This document shows, in pieces, positions 35,401 to 44,900 of a stretch of DNA of 64,000 bases. The notes below the pieces were generated by a model. The model had not been told where the DNA came from, did not search any database, and was given only the letters and a program-made list of their open reading frames with translations. This stretch comes from Acinetobacter sp. XS-4. GTDB lineage: Bacteria; Pseudomonadota; Gammaproteobacteria; Pseudomonadales; Moraxellaceae. Each line of letters starts with the position of its first letter. Positions within the stretch are counted from its first letter, which is position 1. The position numbers and the translations under genes were made by a program. Where the stretch lies: assembly GCF_023920705.1 (NCBI RefSeq), contig NZ_CP094657.1, forward strand, positions 806,001 through 870,000, written 5' to 3'.

Positions 35401-37436
35401 TTGCACTTGCGGCAGGCGAAACAGCGAACATCACCTTCACGTTCAGTGAAGCAGTGGCAGGCTTTGATGCAACCGATATCACCTTAGTCGGCGGTACCTT
35501 AGGTGCATTGACGACCACAGACAACATCACCTGGACAGCAGTGTTTACGCCAGATGGCACAGGCACAGCACCAAGCATTACTGTGGCTGATGGTAGCTAC
35601 ACCGATACAGTGGGCAACCCGGGTACAGGCGATGTACTCGATGGTACAGACGGCTTTATCGTTGACCTTGTTGCACCGGTTGTGGGCTTCACAGATGCGT
35701 CGACCAATGACACCACACCTGCATTGAGCGGTACGATCGATGATGCTGCTGCGACTGTGGTGGTGACTGTCGATGGTATTGACTACGCTGCGACCAACAA
35801 TGGTGACGGTACCTGGACCCTTGCAGACAATACACTTCCAGTGTTGGCAGATGGCCCGCACACCGTAAGCGTGACTGCAACGGATGTGGCAGGTAACGTT
35901 TCAACACCAGCGACAGGTACAGTGACGGTTGATGCAACCGCACCAACGCTTGCGATTAGCGCGGATGACCTTGCACTTGCGGCAGGCGAAACAGCGAACA
36001 TCACCTTCACGTTCAGTGAAGCAGTGGCAGGCTTTGATGCAACCGATATCACCTTGGTGGGCGGTACCTTAGGTGCATTGACGACCACAGACAACATCAC
36101 CTGGACAGCAGTGTTTACGCCAGATGGCACAGGCACAGCACCAAGCATTACTGTGGCTGATGGTAGCTACACCGATACAGTGGGCAACCCGGGTACAGGC
36201 GATGTACTCGATGGTACAGACGGCTTTATCGTTGACCTTGTTGCACCGGTTGTGGGCTTCACAGATGCATCGACCAATGACACCACACCTGCATTGAGCG
36301 GTACGATCGATGATGCTGCTGCGACTGTGGTGGTGACTGTCGATGGTATTGACTACACTGCGACCAACAATGGTGACGGTACCTGGACACTTGCAGACAA
36401 TACACTTCCAGTGTTGGCAGATGGCCCGCACACCGTGAGCGTGACTGCAACGGATGTGGCAGGTAACGTTTCAACACCTGCGACAGGTACAGTGACGGTT
36501 GATGCAACAGCACCAACGCTTGCGATTAGCGCGGATGACCTTGCACTTGCGGCAGGCGAAACAGCGAACATCACCTTCACGTTCAGTGAAGCAGTGGCAG
36601 GCTTTGATGCAACCGATATCACCTTAGTTGGCGGTACCTTAGGTGCATTGACGACCACGGACAACATCACTTGGACAGCAGTGTTTACGCCAGATGGCAC
36701 AGGCACAGCACCAAGCATTACTGTGGCTGATGGTAGCTACACCGATACAGTGGGCAACCCGGGTACAGGCGATGTACTCGATGGTACAGACGGCTTTATC
36801 GTTGACCTTGTTGCACCGGTTGTGGGCTTCACAGATGCGTCGACCAATGACACCACACCTGCGTTGAGCGGTACGATCGATGATGCTGCTGCGACTGTGG
36901 TGGTGACTGTCGATGGTATTGACTACGCTGCGACCAACAATGGTGACGGTACCTGGACCCTTGCAGACAATACACTTCCAGTGTTGGCAGATGGCCCGCA
37001 CACCGTGAGCGTGACTGCAACGGATGTGGCAGGTAACGTTTCAACACCAGCGACAGGTACAGTGACGGTTGATGCAACAGCACCAACGCTTGCGATTAGC
37101 GCGGATGACCTTGCACTTGCGGCAGGCGAAACAGCGAACATCACCTTCACGTTCAGTGAAGCAGTGGCAGGCTTTGATGCAACCGATATCACCTTAGTTG
37201 GCGGTACCTTAGGTGCATTGACGACCACGGACAACATCACTTGGACAGCAGTGTTTACGCCAGATGGCACAGGCACAGCACCAAGCATTACTGTGGCTGA
37301 TGGTAGCTACACTGATACAGTGGGCAACCCGGGTACAGGCGATGTACTCGATGGTACAGACGGCTTTATCGTTGACCTGTTGCACCGGTTGTGGGCTTCA
37401 CAGATGCCTCGACCAATGACACCACACCTGCGTTGA
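25578..37436 (+). CDS. bap: Bap fragment 2: remaining type B repeats and most of type C
   Basis: This is a 3952-codon frame, one base out of phase with fragment 1. It has no real start: the TTG at 25578 has no ribosome site and simply marks where the continuing sequence [13 protein letters not shown] becomes readable. It carries the rest of the type B array and about 14 type C units. It ends with 19 or so nonsense residues ([19 protein letters not shown]) after GFIVDL, where the next unit should read [12 protein letters not shown]. It is not an independent gene. Confidence 0.85.
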   Translation: MTGTVSDPTATVVVTVDGVNYPATNNGDGTWTLADNTLPALTDGPHTITVTATDPAGNAGTDTAVVTIDTTAPNAPVLDPINATDPVTGTAEPGSTVTVSFPDGTTATVVAGPDGSWSVPNPGDLTDGQTVTATATDPAGNTSLPGSGVVSADITAPVVALDDVLTNDSTPALTGTVNDPTATVVVTVDGVNYPATNNGDGTWTLADNTLPALTDGPHTITVTATDPAGNAGTDTAVVTIDTTAPNAPVLDPINATDPVTGTAEPGSTVTVSFPDGTTATVVAGPDGSWSVPNPGDLTDGQTVTATATDPAGNTSLPGSGVVSADITAPVVALDDVLTNDSTPALTGTVNDPTATVVVTVDGVNYPATNNGDGTWTLADNTLPALTDGPHTITVTATDAAGNAGTDTAVVTIDTTAPNAPVLDPINATDPVTGTAEPGSTVTVSFPDGTTATVVAGPDGSWSVPNPGDLTDGQTVTATATDPAGNTSLPGSGVVSADITAPVVALDDVLTNDSTPALTGTVNDPTATVVVTVDGVNYPATNNGDGTWTLADNTLPALTDGPHTITVTATDPAGNAGTDTAVVTIDTTAPNAPVLDPINATDPVTGTAEPGSTVTVSFPDGTTATVVAGPDGSWSVPNPGDLTDGQTVTATATDPAGNTSLPGSGVVSADITAPVVALDDVLTNDSTPALTGTVNDPTATVVVTVDGVNYPATNNGDGTWTLADNTLPALTDGPHTITVTATDPAGNAGTDTAVVTIDTTAPNAPVLDPINATDPVTGTAEPGSTVTVSFPDGTTATVVAGPDGSWSVPNPGDLTDGQTVTATATDPAGNTSLPGSGVVSADITAPVVALDDVLTNDSTPALTGTVNDPTATVVVTVDGVNYPATNNGDGTWTLVDNTLPALTDGPHTITVTATDPAGNAGTDTAVVTIDTTAPNAPVLDPINATDPVTGTAEPGSTVTVSFPDGTTATVVAGPDGSWSVPNPGDLTDGQTVTATATDPAGNTSLPGSGVVSADITAPVVALDDVLTNDSTPALTGTVNDPTATVVVTVDGVNYPATNNGDGTWTLVDNTLPALTDGPHTITVTATDPAGNAGTDTAVVTIDTTAPNAPVLDPINATDPVTGTAEPGSTVTVSFPDGTTATVVAGPDGSWSVPNPGDLTDGQTVTATATDPAGNTSLPGSGVVSADITAPVVALDDVLTNDSTPALTGTVNDPTATVVVTVDGVNYPATNNGDGTWTLADNTLPALTDGPHTITVTATDAAGNAGTDTAVVTVDTTAPVVGFTDASTNDTTPALSGTIDDAAATVVVTVDGIDYTATNNGDGTWTLADNTLPVLADGPHTVSVTATDVAGNVSTPATGTVTVDATAPTLAISADDLALAAGETANITFTFSEAVAGFDATDITLVGGTLGALTTTDNITWTAVFTPDGTGTAPSITVADGSYTDTLGNPGTGDVLDGTDGFIVDLIAPVVGFTDASTNDSTPALSGTIDDAAATVVVTVDGIDYAATNNGDGTWTLADNTLPVLADGPHTVSVTATDVAGNVSTPATGTVTVDATAPTLAISADDLALAAGETANITFTFSEAVAGFDATDITLVGGTLGALTTTDNITWTAVFTPDGTGTAPSITVADGSYTDTLGNPGTGDVLDGTDGFIVDLIAPVVGFTDASTNDSTPALSGTIDDAAATVVVTVDGIDYAATNNGDGTWTLADNTLPVLADGPHTVSVTATDVAGNVSTPATGTVTVDATAPTLAISADDLALAAGETANITFTFSEAVAGFDATDITLVGGTLGALTTTDNITWTAVFTPDGTGTAPSITVADGSYTDTVGNPGTGDVLDGTDGFIVDLVAPVVGFTDASTNDTTPALSGTIDDAAATVVVTVDGIDYAATNNGDGTWTLADNTLPVLADGPHTVSVTATDVAGNVSTPATGTVTVDATAPTLAISADDLALAAGETANITFTFSEAVAGFDATDITLVGGTLGALTTTDNITWTAVFTPDGTGTAPSITVADGSYTDTVGNPGTGDVLDGTDGFIVDLVAPVVGFTDASTNDTTPALSGTIDDAAATVVVTVDGIDYAATNNGDGTWTLADNTLPVLADGPHTVSVTATDVAGNVSTPATGTVTVDATAPTLAISADDLALAAGETANITFTFSEAVAGFDATDITLVGGTLGALTTTDNITWTAVFTPDGTGTAPSITVADGSYTDTVGNPGTGDVLDGTDGFIVDLVAPVVGFTDASTNDTTPALSGTIDDAAATVVVTVDGIDYAATNNGDGTWTLADNTLPVLADGPHTVSVTATDVAGNVSTPATGTVTVDATAPTLAISADDLALAAGETANITFTFSEAVAGFDATDITLVGGTLGALTTTDNITWTAVFTPDGTGTAPSITVADGSYTDTLGNPGTGDVLDGTDGFIVDLIAPVVGFTDASTNDSTPALSGTIDDAAATVVVTVDGIDYAATNNGDGTWTLADNTLPVLADGPHTVSVTATDVAGNVSTPATGTVTVDATAPTLAISADDLALAAGETANITFTFSEAVAGFDATDITLVGGTLGALTTTDNITWTAVFTPDGTGTAPSITVADGSYTDTVGNPGTGDVLDGTDGFIVDLVAPVVGFTDASTNDTTPALSGTIDDAAATVVVTVDGIDYAATNNGDGTWTLADNTLPVLADGPHTVSVTATDVAGNVSTPATGTVTVDATAPTLAISADDLALAAGETANITFTFSEAVAGFDATDITLVGGTLGALTTTDNITWTAVFTPDGTGTAPSITVADGSYTDTVGNPGTGDVLDGTDGFIVDLVAPVVGFTDASTNDTTPALSGTIDDAAATVVVTVDGIDYAATNNGDGTWTLADNTLPVLADGPHTVSVTATDVAGNVSTPATGTVTVDATAPTLAISADDLALAAGETANITFTFSEAVAGFDATDITLVGGTLGALTTTDNITWTAVFTPDGTGTAPSITVADGSYTDTVGNPGTGDVLDGTDGFIVDLVAPVVGFTDASTNDTTPALSGTIDDAAATVVVTVDGIDYAATNNGDGTWTLADNTLPVLADGPHTVSVTATDVAGNVSTPATGTVTVDATAPTLAISADDLALAAGETANITFTFSEAVAGFDATDITLVGGTLGALTTTDNITWTAVFTPDGTGTAPSITVADGSYTDTVGNPGTGDVLDGTDGFIVDLVAPVVGFTDASTNDTTPALSGTIDDAAATVVVTVDGIDYAATNNGDGTWTLADNTLPVLADGPHTVSVTATDVAGNVSTPATGTVTVDATAPTLAISADDLALAAGETANITFTFSEAVAGFDATDITLVGGTLGALTTTDNITWTAVFTPDGTGTAPSITVADGSYTDTVGNPGTGDVLDGTDGFIVDLVAPVVGFTDASTNDTTPALSGTIDDAAATVVVTVDGIDYAATNNGDGTWTLADNTLPVLADGPHTVSVTATDVAGNVSTPATGTVTVDATAPTLAISADDLALAAGETANITFTFSEAVAGFDATDITLVGGTLGALTTTDNITWTAVFTPDGTGTAPSITVADGSYTDTVGNPGTGDVLDGTDGFIVDLVAPVVGFTDASTNDTTPALSGTIDDAAATVVVTVDGIDYTATNNGDGTWTLADNTLPVLADGPHTVSVTATDVAGNVSTPATGTVTVDATAPTLAISADDLALAAGETANITFTFSEAVAGFDATDITLVGGTLGALTTTDNITWTAVFTPDGTGTAPSITVADGSYTDTVGNPGTGDVLDGTDGFIVDLVAPVVGFTDASTNDTTPALSGTIDDAAATVVVTVDGIDYAATNNGDGTWTLADNTLPVLADGPHTVSVTATDVAGNVSTPATGTVTVDATAPTLAISADDLALAAGETANITFTFSEAVAGFDATDITLVGGTLGALTTTDNITWTAVFTPDGTGTAPSITVADGSYTDTVGNPGTGDVLDGTDGFIVDLLHRLWASQMPRPMTPHLR

Positions 37437-40400
37437 GCGGTACGATCGATGATGCTGCTGCGACTGTGGTGGTGACTGTCGATGGTATTGACTACGCTGC
37501 GACCAACAATGGTGACGGTACCTGGACCCTTGCAGACAATACACTTCCAGTGTTGGCAGATGGCCCGCACACCGTAAGCGTGACTGCAACGGATGTGGCA
37601 GGTAACGTTTCAACACCTGCGACAGGTACAGTGACGGTTGATGCAACAGCACCAACGCTTGCGATTAGCGCGGATGACCTTGCACTTGCGGCAGGCGAAA
37701 CAGCGAACATCACCTTCACGTTCAGTGAAGCAGTGGCAGGCTTTGATGCAACCGATATCACCTTAGTGGGCGGTACCTTAGGTGCATTGACGACCACGGA
37801 CAACATCACTTGGACAGCAGTGTTTACGCCAGATGGCACAGGCACAGCACCAAGCATTACTGTGGCTGATGGTAGCTACACCGATACAGTGGGCAACCCG
37901 GGTACAGGCGATGTACTCGATGGTACAGACGGCTTTATCGTTGACCTTGTTGCACCGGTTGTGGGCTTCACAGATGCGTCGACCAATGACACCACACCTG
38001 CATTGAGCGGTACGATCGATGATGCTGCTGCGACTGTGGTGGTGACTGTCGATGGTATTGACTACGCTGCGACCAACAATGGTGACGGTACCTGGACCCT
38101 TGCAGACAATACACTTCCAGTGTTGGCAGATGGCCCGCACACCGTGAGCGTGACTGCAACGGATGTGGCAGGTAACGTTTCAACACCAGCGACAGGTACA
38201 GTGACGGTTGATGCAACAGCACCAACGCTTGCGATTAGCGCGGATGACCTTGCACTTGCGGCAGGCGAAACAGCGAACATCACCTTCACGTTCAGTGAAG
38301 CAGTGGCAGGCTTTGATGCAACCGATATCACCTTAGTTGGCGGTACCTTAGGTGCATTGACGACCACGGATAACATCACTTGGACAGCCGTGTTCACGCC
38401 AGATGGCACAGGCACAGCACCAAGCATTACTGTGGCTGATGGTAGCTACACCGATACAGTGGGCAACCCGGGTACAGGCGATGTACTCGATGGTACAGAC
38501 GGCTTTATCGTTGACCTTGTTGCACCGGTTGTGGGCTTCACAGATGCATCGACCAATGACACCACACCTGCGTTGAGCGGTACGATCGATGATGCTGCTG
38601 CGACTGTGGTGGTGACTGTCGATGGTATTGACTACGCTGCGACCAACAATGGTGACGGTACCTGGACGCTTGCAGACAATACACTTCCAGTGTTGGCAGA
38701 TGGCCCGCACACCGTGAGCGTGACTGCAACGGATGTGGCAGGTAACGTTTCAACACCAGCGACAGGTACAGTGACGGTTGATGCAACCGCACCAACGCTT
38801 GCGATTAGCGCGGATGACCTTGCACTTGCGGCAGGCGAAACAGCGAACATCACCTTCACGTTCAGTGAAGCAGTGGCAGGCTTTGATGCAACCGATATCA
38901 CCTTAGTCGGCGGTACCTTAGGTGCATTGACGACCACAGACAACATCACCTGGACAGCAGTGTTTACGCCAGATGGCACAGGCACAGCACCAAGCATTAC
39001 TGTGGCTGATGGTAGCTACACCGATACAGTGGGCAACCCGGGTACAGGCGATGTACTCGATGGTACAGACGGCTTTATCGTTGACCTTGTTGCACCGGTT
39101 GTGGGCTTCACAGATGCGTCGACCAATGACACCACACCTGCATTGAGCGGTACGATCGATGATGCTGCTGCGACTGTGGTGGTGACTGTCGATGGTATTG
39201 ACTACGCTGCGACCAACAATGGTGACGGTACCTGGACCCTTGCAGACAATACACTTCCAGTGTTGGCAGATGGCCCGCACACCGTAAGCGTGACTGCAAC
39301 GGATGTGGCAGGTAACGTTTCAACACCTGCGACAGGCACAGTGACGGTTGATGCAACAGCACCAACGCTTGCGATTAGCGCGGATGACCTTGCACTTGCG
39401 GCAGGCGAAACAGCGAACATCACCTTCACGTTCAGTGAAGCAGTGGCAGGCTTTGATGCAACCGATATCACCTTAGTCGGCGGTACCTTAGGTGCATTGA
39501 CGACCACGGACAACATCACCTGGACAGCAGTGTTTACGCCAGATGGCACAGGCACAGCACCAAGCATTACTGTGGCTGATGGTAGCTACACCGATACAGT
39601 GGGCAACCCGGGTACAGGCGATGTACTCGATGGTACAGACGGCTTTATCGTTGACCTTGTTGCACCGGTTGTGGGCTTCACAGATGCGTCGACCAATGAC
39701 ACCACACCTGCATTGAGCGGTACGATCGATGATGCTGCTGCGACTGTGGTGGTGACTGTCGATGGTATTGACTACGCTGCGACCAACAATGGTGACGGTA
39801 CCTGGACCCTTGCAGACAATACACTTCCAGTGTTGGCAGATGGCCCGCACACCGTGAGCGTGACTGCAACGGATGTGGCAGGTAACGTTTCAACACCAGC
39901 GACAGGTACAGTGACGGTTGATGCAACCGCACCAACGCTTGCGATTAGCGCGGATGACCTTGCACTTGCGGCAGGCGAAACAGCGAACATCACCTTCACG
40001 TTCAGTGAAGCAGTGGCAGGCTTTGATGCAACCGATATCACCTTAGTCGGCGGTACCTTAGGTGCATTGACGACCACAGACAACATCACCTGGACAGCAG
40101 TGTTCACGCCAGATGGCACAGGCACAGCACCAAGCATTACTGTGGCTGATGGTAGCTACACCGATACAGTGGGCAACCCGGGTACAGGCGATGTACTCGA
40201 TGGTACAGACGGCTTTATCGTTGACCTTGTTGCACCGGTTGTGGGCTTCACAGATGCGTCGACCAATGACACCACACCTGCATTGAGCGGTACGATCGAT
40301 GATGCTGCTGCGACTGTGGTGGTGACTGTCGATGGTATTGACTACGCTGCGACCAACAATGGTGACGGTACCTGGACCCTTGCAGACAATACACTTCCAG

Positions 40401-41941
40401 TGTTGGCAGATGGCCCGCACACCGTAAGCGTGACTGCAACGGATGTGGCAGGTAACGTTTCAACACCAGCGACAGGTACAGTGACGGTTGATGCAACAGC
40501 ACCAACGCTTGCGATTAGCGCGGATGACCTTGCACTTGCGGCAGGCGAAACAGCGAACATCACCTTCACGTTCAGTGAAGCAGTGGCAGGCTTTGATGCA
40601 ACCGATATCACCTTAGTCGGCGGTACCTTAGGTGCATTGACGACCACAGACAACATCACCTGGACAGCAGTGTTCACGCCAGATGGCACAGGCACAGCAC
40701 CAAGCATTACTGTGGCTGATGGTAGCTACACCGATACAGTGGGCAACCCGGGTACAGGCGATGTACTCGATGGTACAGACGGCTTTATCGTTGACCTTGT
40801 TGCACCGGTTGTGGGCTTCACAGATGCGTCGACCAATGACACCACACCTGCATTGAGCGGTACGATCGATGATGCTGCTGCGACTGTGGTGGTGACTGTC
40901 GATGGTATTGACTACGCTGCGACCAACAATGGTGACGGTACCTGGACCCTTGCAGACAATACACTTCCAGTGTTGGCAGATGGCCCGCACACCGTAAGCG
41001 TGACTGCAACGGATGTGGCAGGTAACGTTTCAACACCAGCGACAGGTACAGTGACGGTTGATGCAACCGCACCAACGCTTGCGATTAGCGCGGATGACCT
41101 TGCACTTGCGGCAGGCGAAACAGCGAACATCACCTTCACGTTCAGTGAAGCAGTGGCAGGCTTTGATGCAACCGATATCACCTTAGTCGGCGGTACCTTA
41201 GGTGCATTGACGACCACAGACAACATCACCTGGACAGCAGTGTTTACGCCAGATGGCACAGGCACAGCACCAAGCATTACTGTGGCTGATGGTAGCTACA
41301 CCGATACAGTGGGCAACCCGGGTACAGGCGATGTACTCGATGGTACAGACGGCTTTATCGTTGACCTTGTTGCACCGGTTGTGGGCTTCACAGATGCGTC
41401 GACCAATGACACCACACCTGCATTGAGCGGTACGATCGATGATGCTGCTGCGACTGTGGTGGTGACTGTCGATGGTATTGACTACGCTGCGACCAACAAT
41501 GGTGACGGTACCTGGACCCTTGCAGACAATACACTTCCAGTGTTGGCAGATGGCCCGCACACCGTAAGCGTGACTGCAACGGATGTGGCAGGTAACGTTT
41601 CAACACCAGCGACAGGTACAGTGACGGTTGATGCAACCGCACCAACGCTTGCGATTAGCGCGGATGACCTTGCACTTGCGGCAGGCGAAACAGCGAACAT
41701 CACCTTCACGTTCAGTGAAGCAGTGGCAGGCTTTGATGCAACCGATATCACCTTGGTGGGCGGTACCTTAGGTGCATTGACGACCACAGACAACATCACC
41801 TGGACAGCAGTGTTTACGCCAGATGGCACAGGCACAGCACCAAGCATTACTGTGGCTGATGGTAGCTACACCGATACAGTGGGCAACCCGGGTACAGGCG
41901 ATGTACTCGATGGTACAGACGGCTTTGTTGTAGACATCGTT
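29403..41941 (+). repeat. Bap repeat array type C: 22 x 570 bp, one unit 569
   Basis: Twenty-two units of 570 bp (190 residues) start at 29403 and continue every 570 bp. The total is 12539 bp, exactly one less than 22 x 570. The short unit is 36813-37381. Each unit has one half like the second half of A and B ([20 protein letters not shown]) and one half of the Big_12 type ([17 protein letters not shown], then [13 protein letters not shown]). Variants DTLGNPG/DTVGNPG, DLIAP/DLVAP and NDSTP/NDTTP occur in blocks. The block around 30083-30880 recurs around 32363-33160. Confidence 0.95.
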
Positions 41942-44900
41942 CCTCCAACACTTGCAATTACGGCTGATGATCTAGCTCTTGCAGCCGGTGAAACAGCGAA
42001 CATCACCTTCACGTTCAGTGAAGCAGTGGCAGGCTTTGATGCAACCGATATCACCTTAGTGGGTGGTACCTTAGGTGCATTGACGACCACGGATAACATC
42101 ACTTGGACAGCAGTGTTCACGCCAGATGGTACAGGCACAGCACCAAGCATTACCGTGGCTGATAATACCTACACAGATATTGCAGGTAACTTGGGTACAG
42201 GTGACGTGCTTGATGGTACTGATGGTTTCGTTGTAGATGTTGTACCACCAACGCTTGCGATTACAGCAGATGACCTTGCACTTGCAGCTGGTGAAACAGC
42301 GAATATTAGCTTCACATTCAGTGAGGCAGTGGCAGGCTTTGATGCAACAGATATTACCCTGGTTGGCGGTACATTAGGTGCATTGACGACAACGGACAAC
42401 ATCACCTGGACTGCAGTGTTCACGCCAGATGGTACAGGCACAGCACCAAGCATTACCGTGGCTGATAATACTTACACAGATATTGCTGGTAACCTGGGTA
42501 CAGGTGATGTACTCGATGGTACAGATGGTTTTGTTGTAGACATTGTTCCACCGACGCTTGCGATTAGTGCAACAGACCTGAATCTGGCTCTTGGTGAAAG
42601 TACCACAGTAACCTTCACGTTCAGTGAAGCAGTAACTGGCTTTGATGCAACCGATGTGACCTTGGCAGGTGGTACGCTTACTGGCTTAATCACAGCAGAT
42701 GGCGGCGTAACTTGGACAGCGACCTTCACTCAAGATGGCAGTGCAACAGCACCGAGCATTAGTGTGGCGGATAATACCTATACGGATCTTGCAGGTAACT
42801 TAGGTACTGGTGCGAACCTTGCTGGCTTGACTTCAGATCTAGTAGCACCGACGCTTGCGATTAGTGCAACTGACTTGAATCTGGCTCTTGGTGAAAGCAC
42901 CACAGTAACCTTCACGTTCAGTGAAGCAGTGACTGGCTTTGATGCAACAGATGTGACCTTGGCAGGTGGTACGCTTAGTGGCTTGACCACAGCAGATGGT
43001 GGTGTGACCTGGACAGCGACCTTCACTCAAGATGGCAGTGCGACAGCACCGAGCATCAGTGTGGCGGATAACACCTATACGGATCTTGCAGGTAACCTTG
43101 GTACTGGCGCGAACCTTGCTGGCTTGACTTCAGATCTAGTAGCACCGACGCTTGCGATTAGTGCAACTGACCTGAATCTGGCTCTTGGTGAAAGCACCAC
43201 AGTAACCTTCACGTTCAGTGAAGCAGTAACTGGCTTTGATGCAACCGATGTGACCTTGGCAGGTGGTACGCTTAGTGGCTTGACCACAGCAGATGGTGGT
43301 GTAACCTGGACAGCGACCTTCACTCAAGATGGCAGTGCGACAGCACCGAGCATCAGTGTGGCGGATAACACCTATACGGATCTTGCAGGTAACTTAGGTA
43401 CTGGCGCGAACCTTGCTGGCTTGACTTCAGATCTAGTAGCACCGACGCTTGCGATCAGTGCAACTGACCTGAATCTGGCTCTTGGTGAAAGCACCACAGT
43501 AACCTTCACGTTCAGTGAAGCAGTGACTGGCTTTGATGCAACAGATGTGACCTTGGCAGGTGGTACGCTTAGTGGCTTAACCACAGCAGATGGTGGTGTA
43601 ACTTGGACAGCAACCTTCACTCAAGATGGCAGTGCGACAGCACCGAGCATCAGTGTGGCGGATAACACCTATACGGATCTTGCAGGTAACCTTGGTACTG
43701 GCGCGAACCTTGCTGGCTTGACTTCAGATCTAGTAGCACCGACGCTTGCGATCAGTGCAACTGACCTGAATCTGGCTCTTGGTGAAAGCACTACAGTAAC
43801 CTTCACGTTCAGTGAAGCAGTGACTGGCTTTGATGCAACCGATGTGACCTTGGCAGGTGGTACGCTTACTGGCTTGACCACAGCAGATGGAGGTGTGACC
43901 TGGACAGCGACCTTCACTCAAGATGGCAGTGCGACAGCACCGAGCATCAGTGTGGCGGATAACACCTATACGGATCTTGCAGGTAACTTAGGTACTGGCG
44001 CGAACCTTGCTGGTTTGACTTCAGATGTGGTGGCACCGACGCTTGCGATCAGTGCAACTGACCTGAATCTGGCTCTTGGTGAAAGCACCACAGTAACCTT
44101 CACGTTCAGTGAAGCAGTAACTGGCTTTGATGCAACCGATGTGACCTTGGCAGGTGGTACGCTTACTGGCTTAACCACAGCAGATGGTGGTGTGACCTGG
44201 ACAGCGACCTTCACTCAAGATGGCAGTGCGACAGCACCGAGCATCAGTGTGGCGGATAACACCTATACGGATCTTGCAGGTAACCTTGGTACTGGCGCGA
44301 ACCTTGCTGGCTTGACTTCAGATCTAGTAGCACCGACGCTTGCGATCAGTGCAACTGACCTGAATCTGGCTCTTGGTGAAAGCACCACAGTAACCTTCAC
44401 GTTCAGTGAAGCAGTAACTGGCTTTGATGCAACCGATGTGACCTTGGCAGGTGGTACGCTTACTGGCTTGACCACAGCAGATGGTGGTGTGACCTGGACA
44501 GCGACCTTCACTCAAGATGGCAGTGCGACAGCACCGAGCATCAGTGTGGCGGATAACACCTATACGGATCTTGCAGGTAACCTTGGTACTGGCGCGAACC
44601 TTGCTGGCTTGACTTCAGATCTAGTAGCACCGACGCTTGCGATCAGTGCAACTGACCTGAATCTGGCTCTTGGTGAAAGCACCACAGTAACCTTCACGTT
44701 CAGTGAAGCAGTAACTGGCTTTGATGCAACCGATGTGACCTTGGCAGGTGGTACGCTTACTGGCTTGACCACAGCAGATGGTGGTGTGACCTGGACAGCG
44801 ACCTTCACTCAAGATGGCAGTGCGACAGCACCGAGCATCAGTGTGGCGGATAACACCTATACGGATCTTGCAGGTAACCTTGGTACTGGCGCGAACCTTG

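Noticed and set aside
25578..37436. A separate adhesin gene starting at TTG 25578
   Set aside because: It has no ribosome site, and the protein continues fragment 1 mid-domain. Repeat phase shows a single missing base.
29310..42150. Dozens of open frames of 63-121 codons on the minus strand of the bap repeats, repeated at the array period
   Set aside because: They recur with the repeat only because the sense codons repeat. They have no ribosome sites and shift with the frameshifts. They are shadows of bap.
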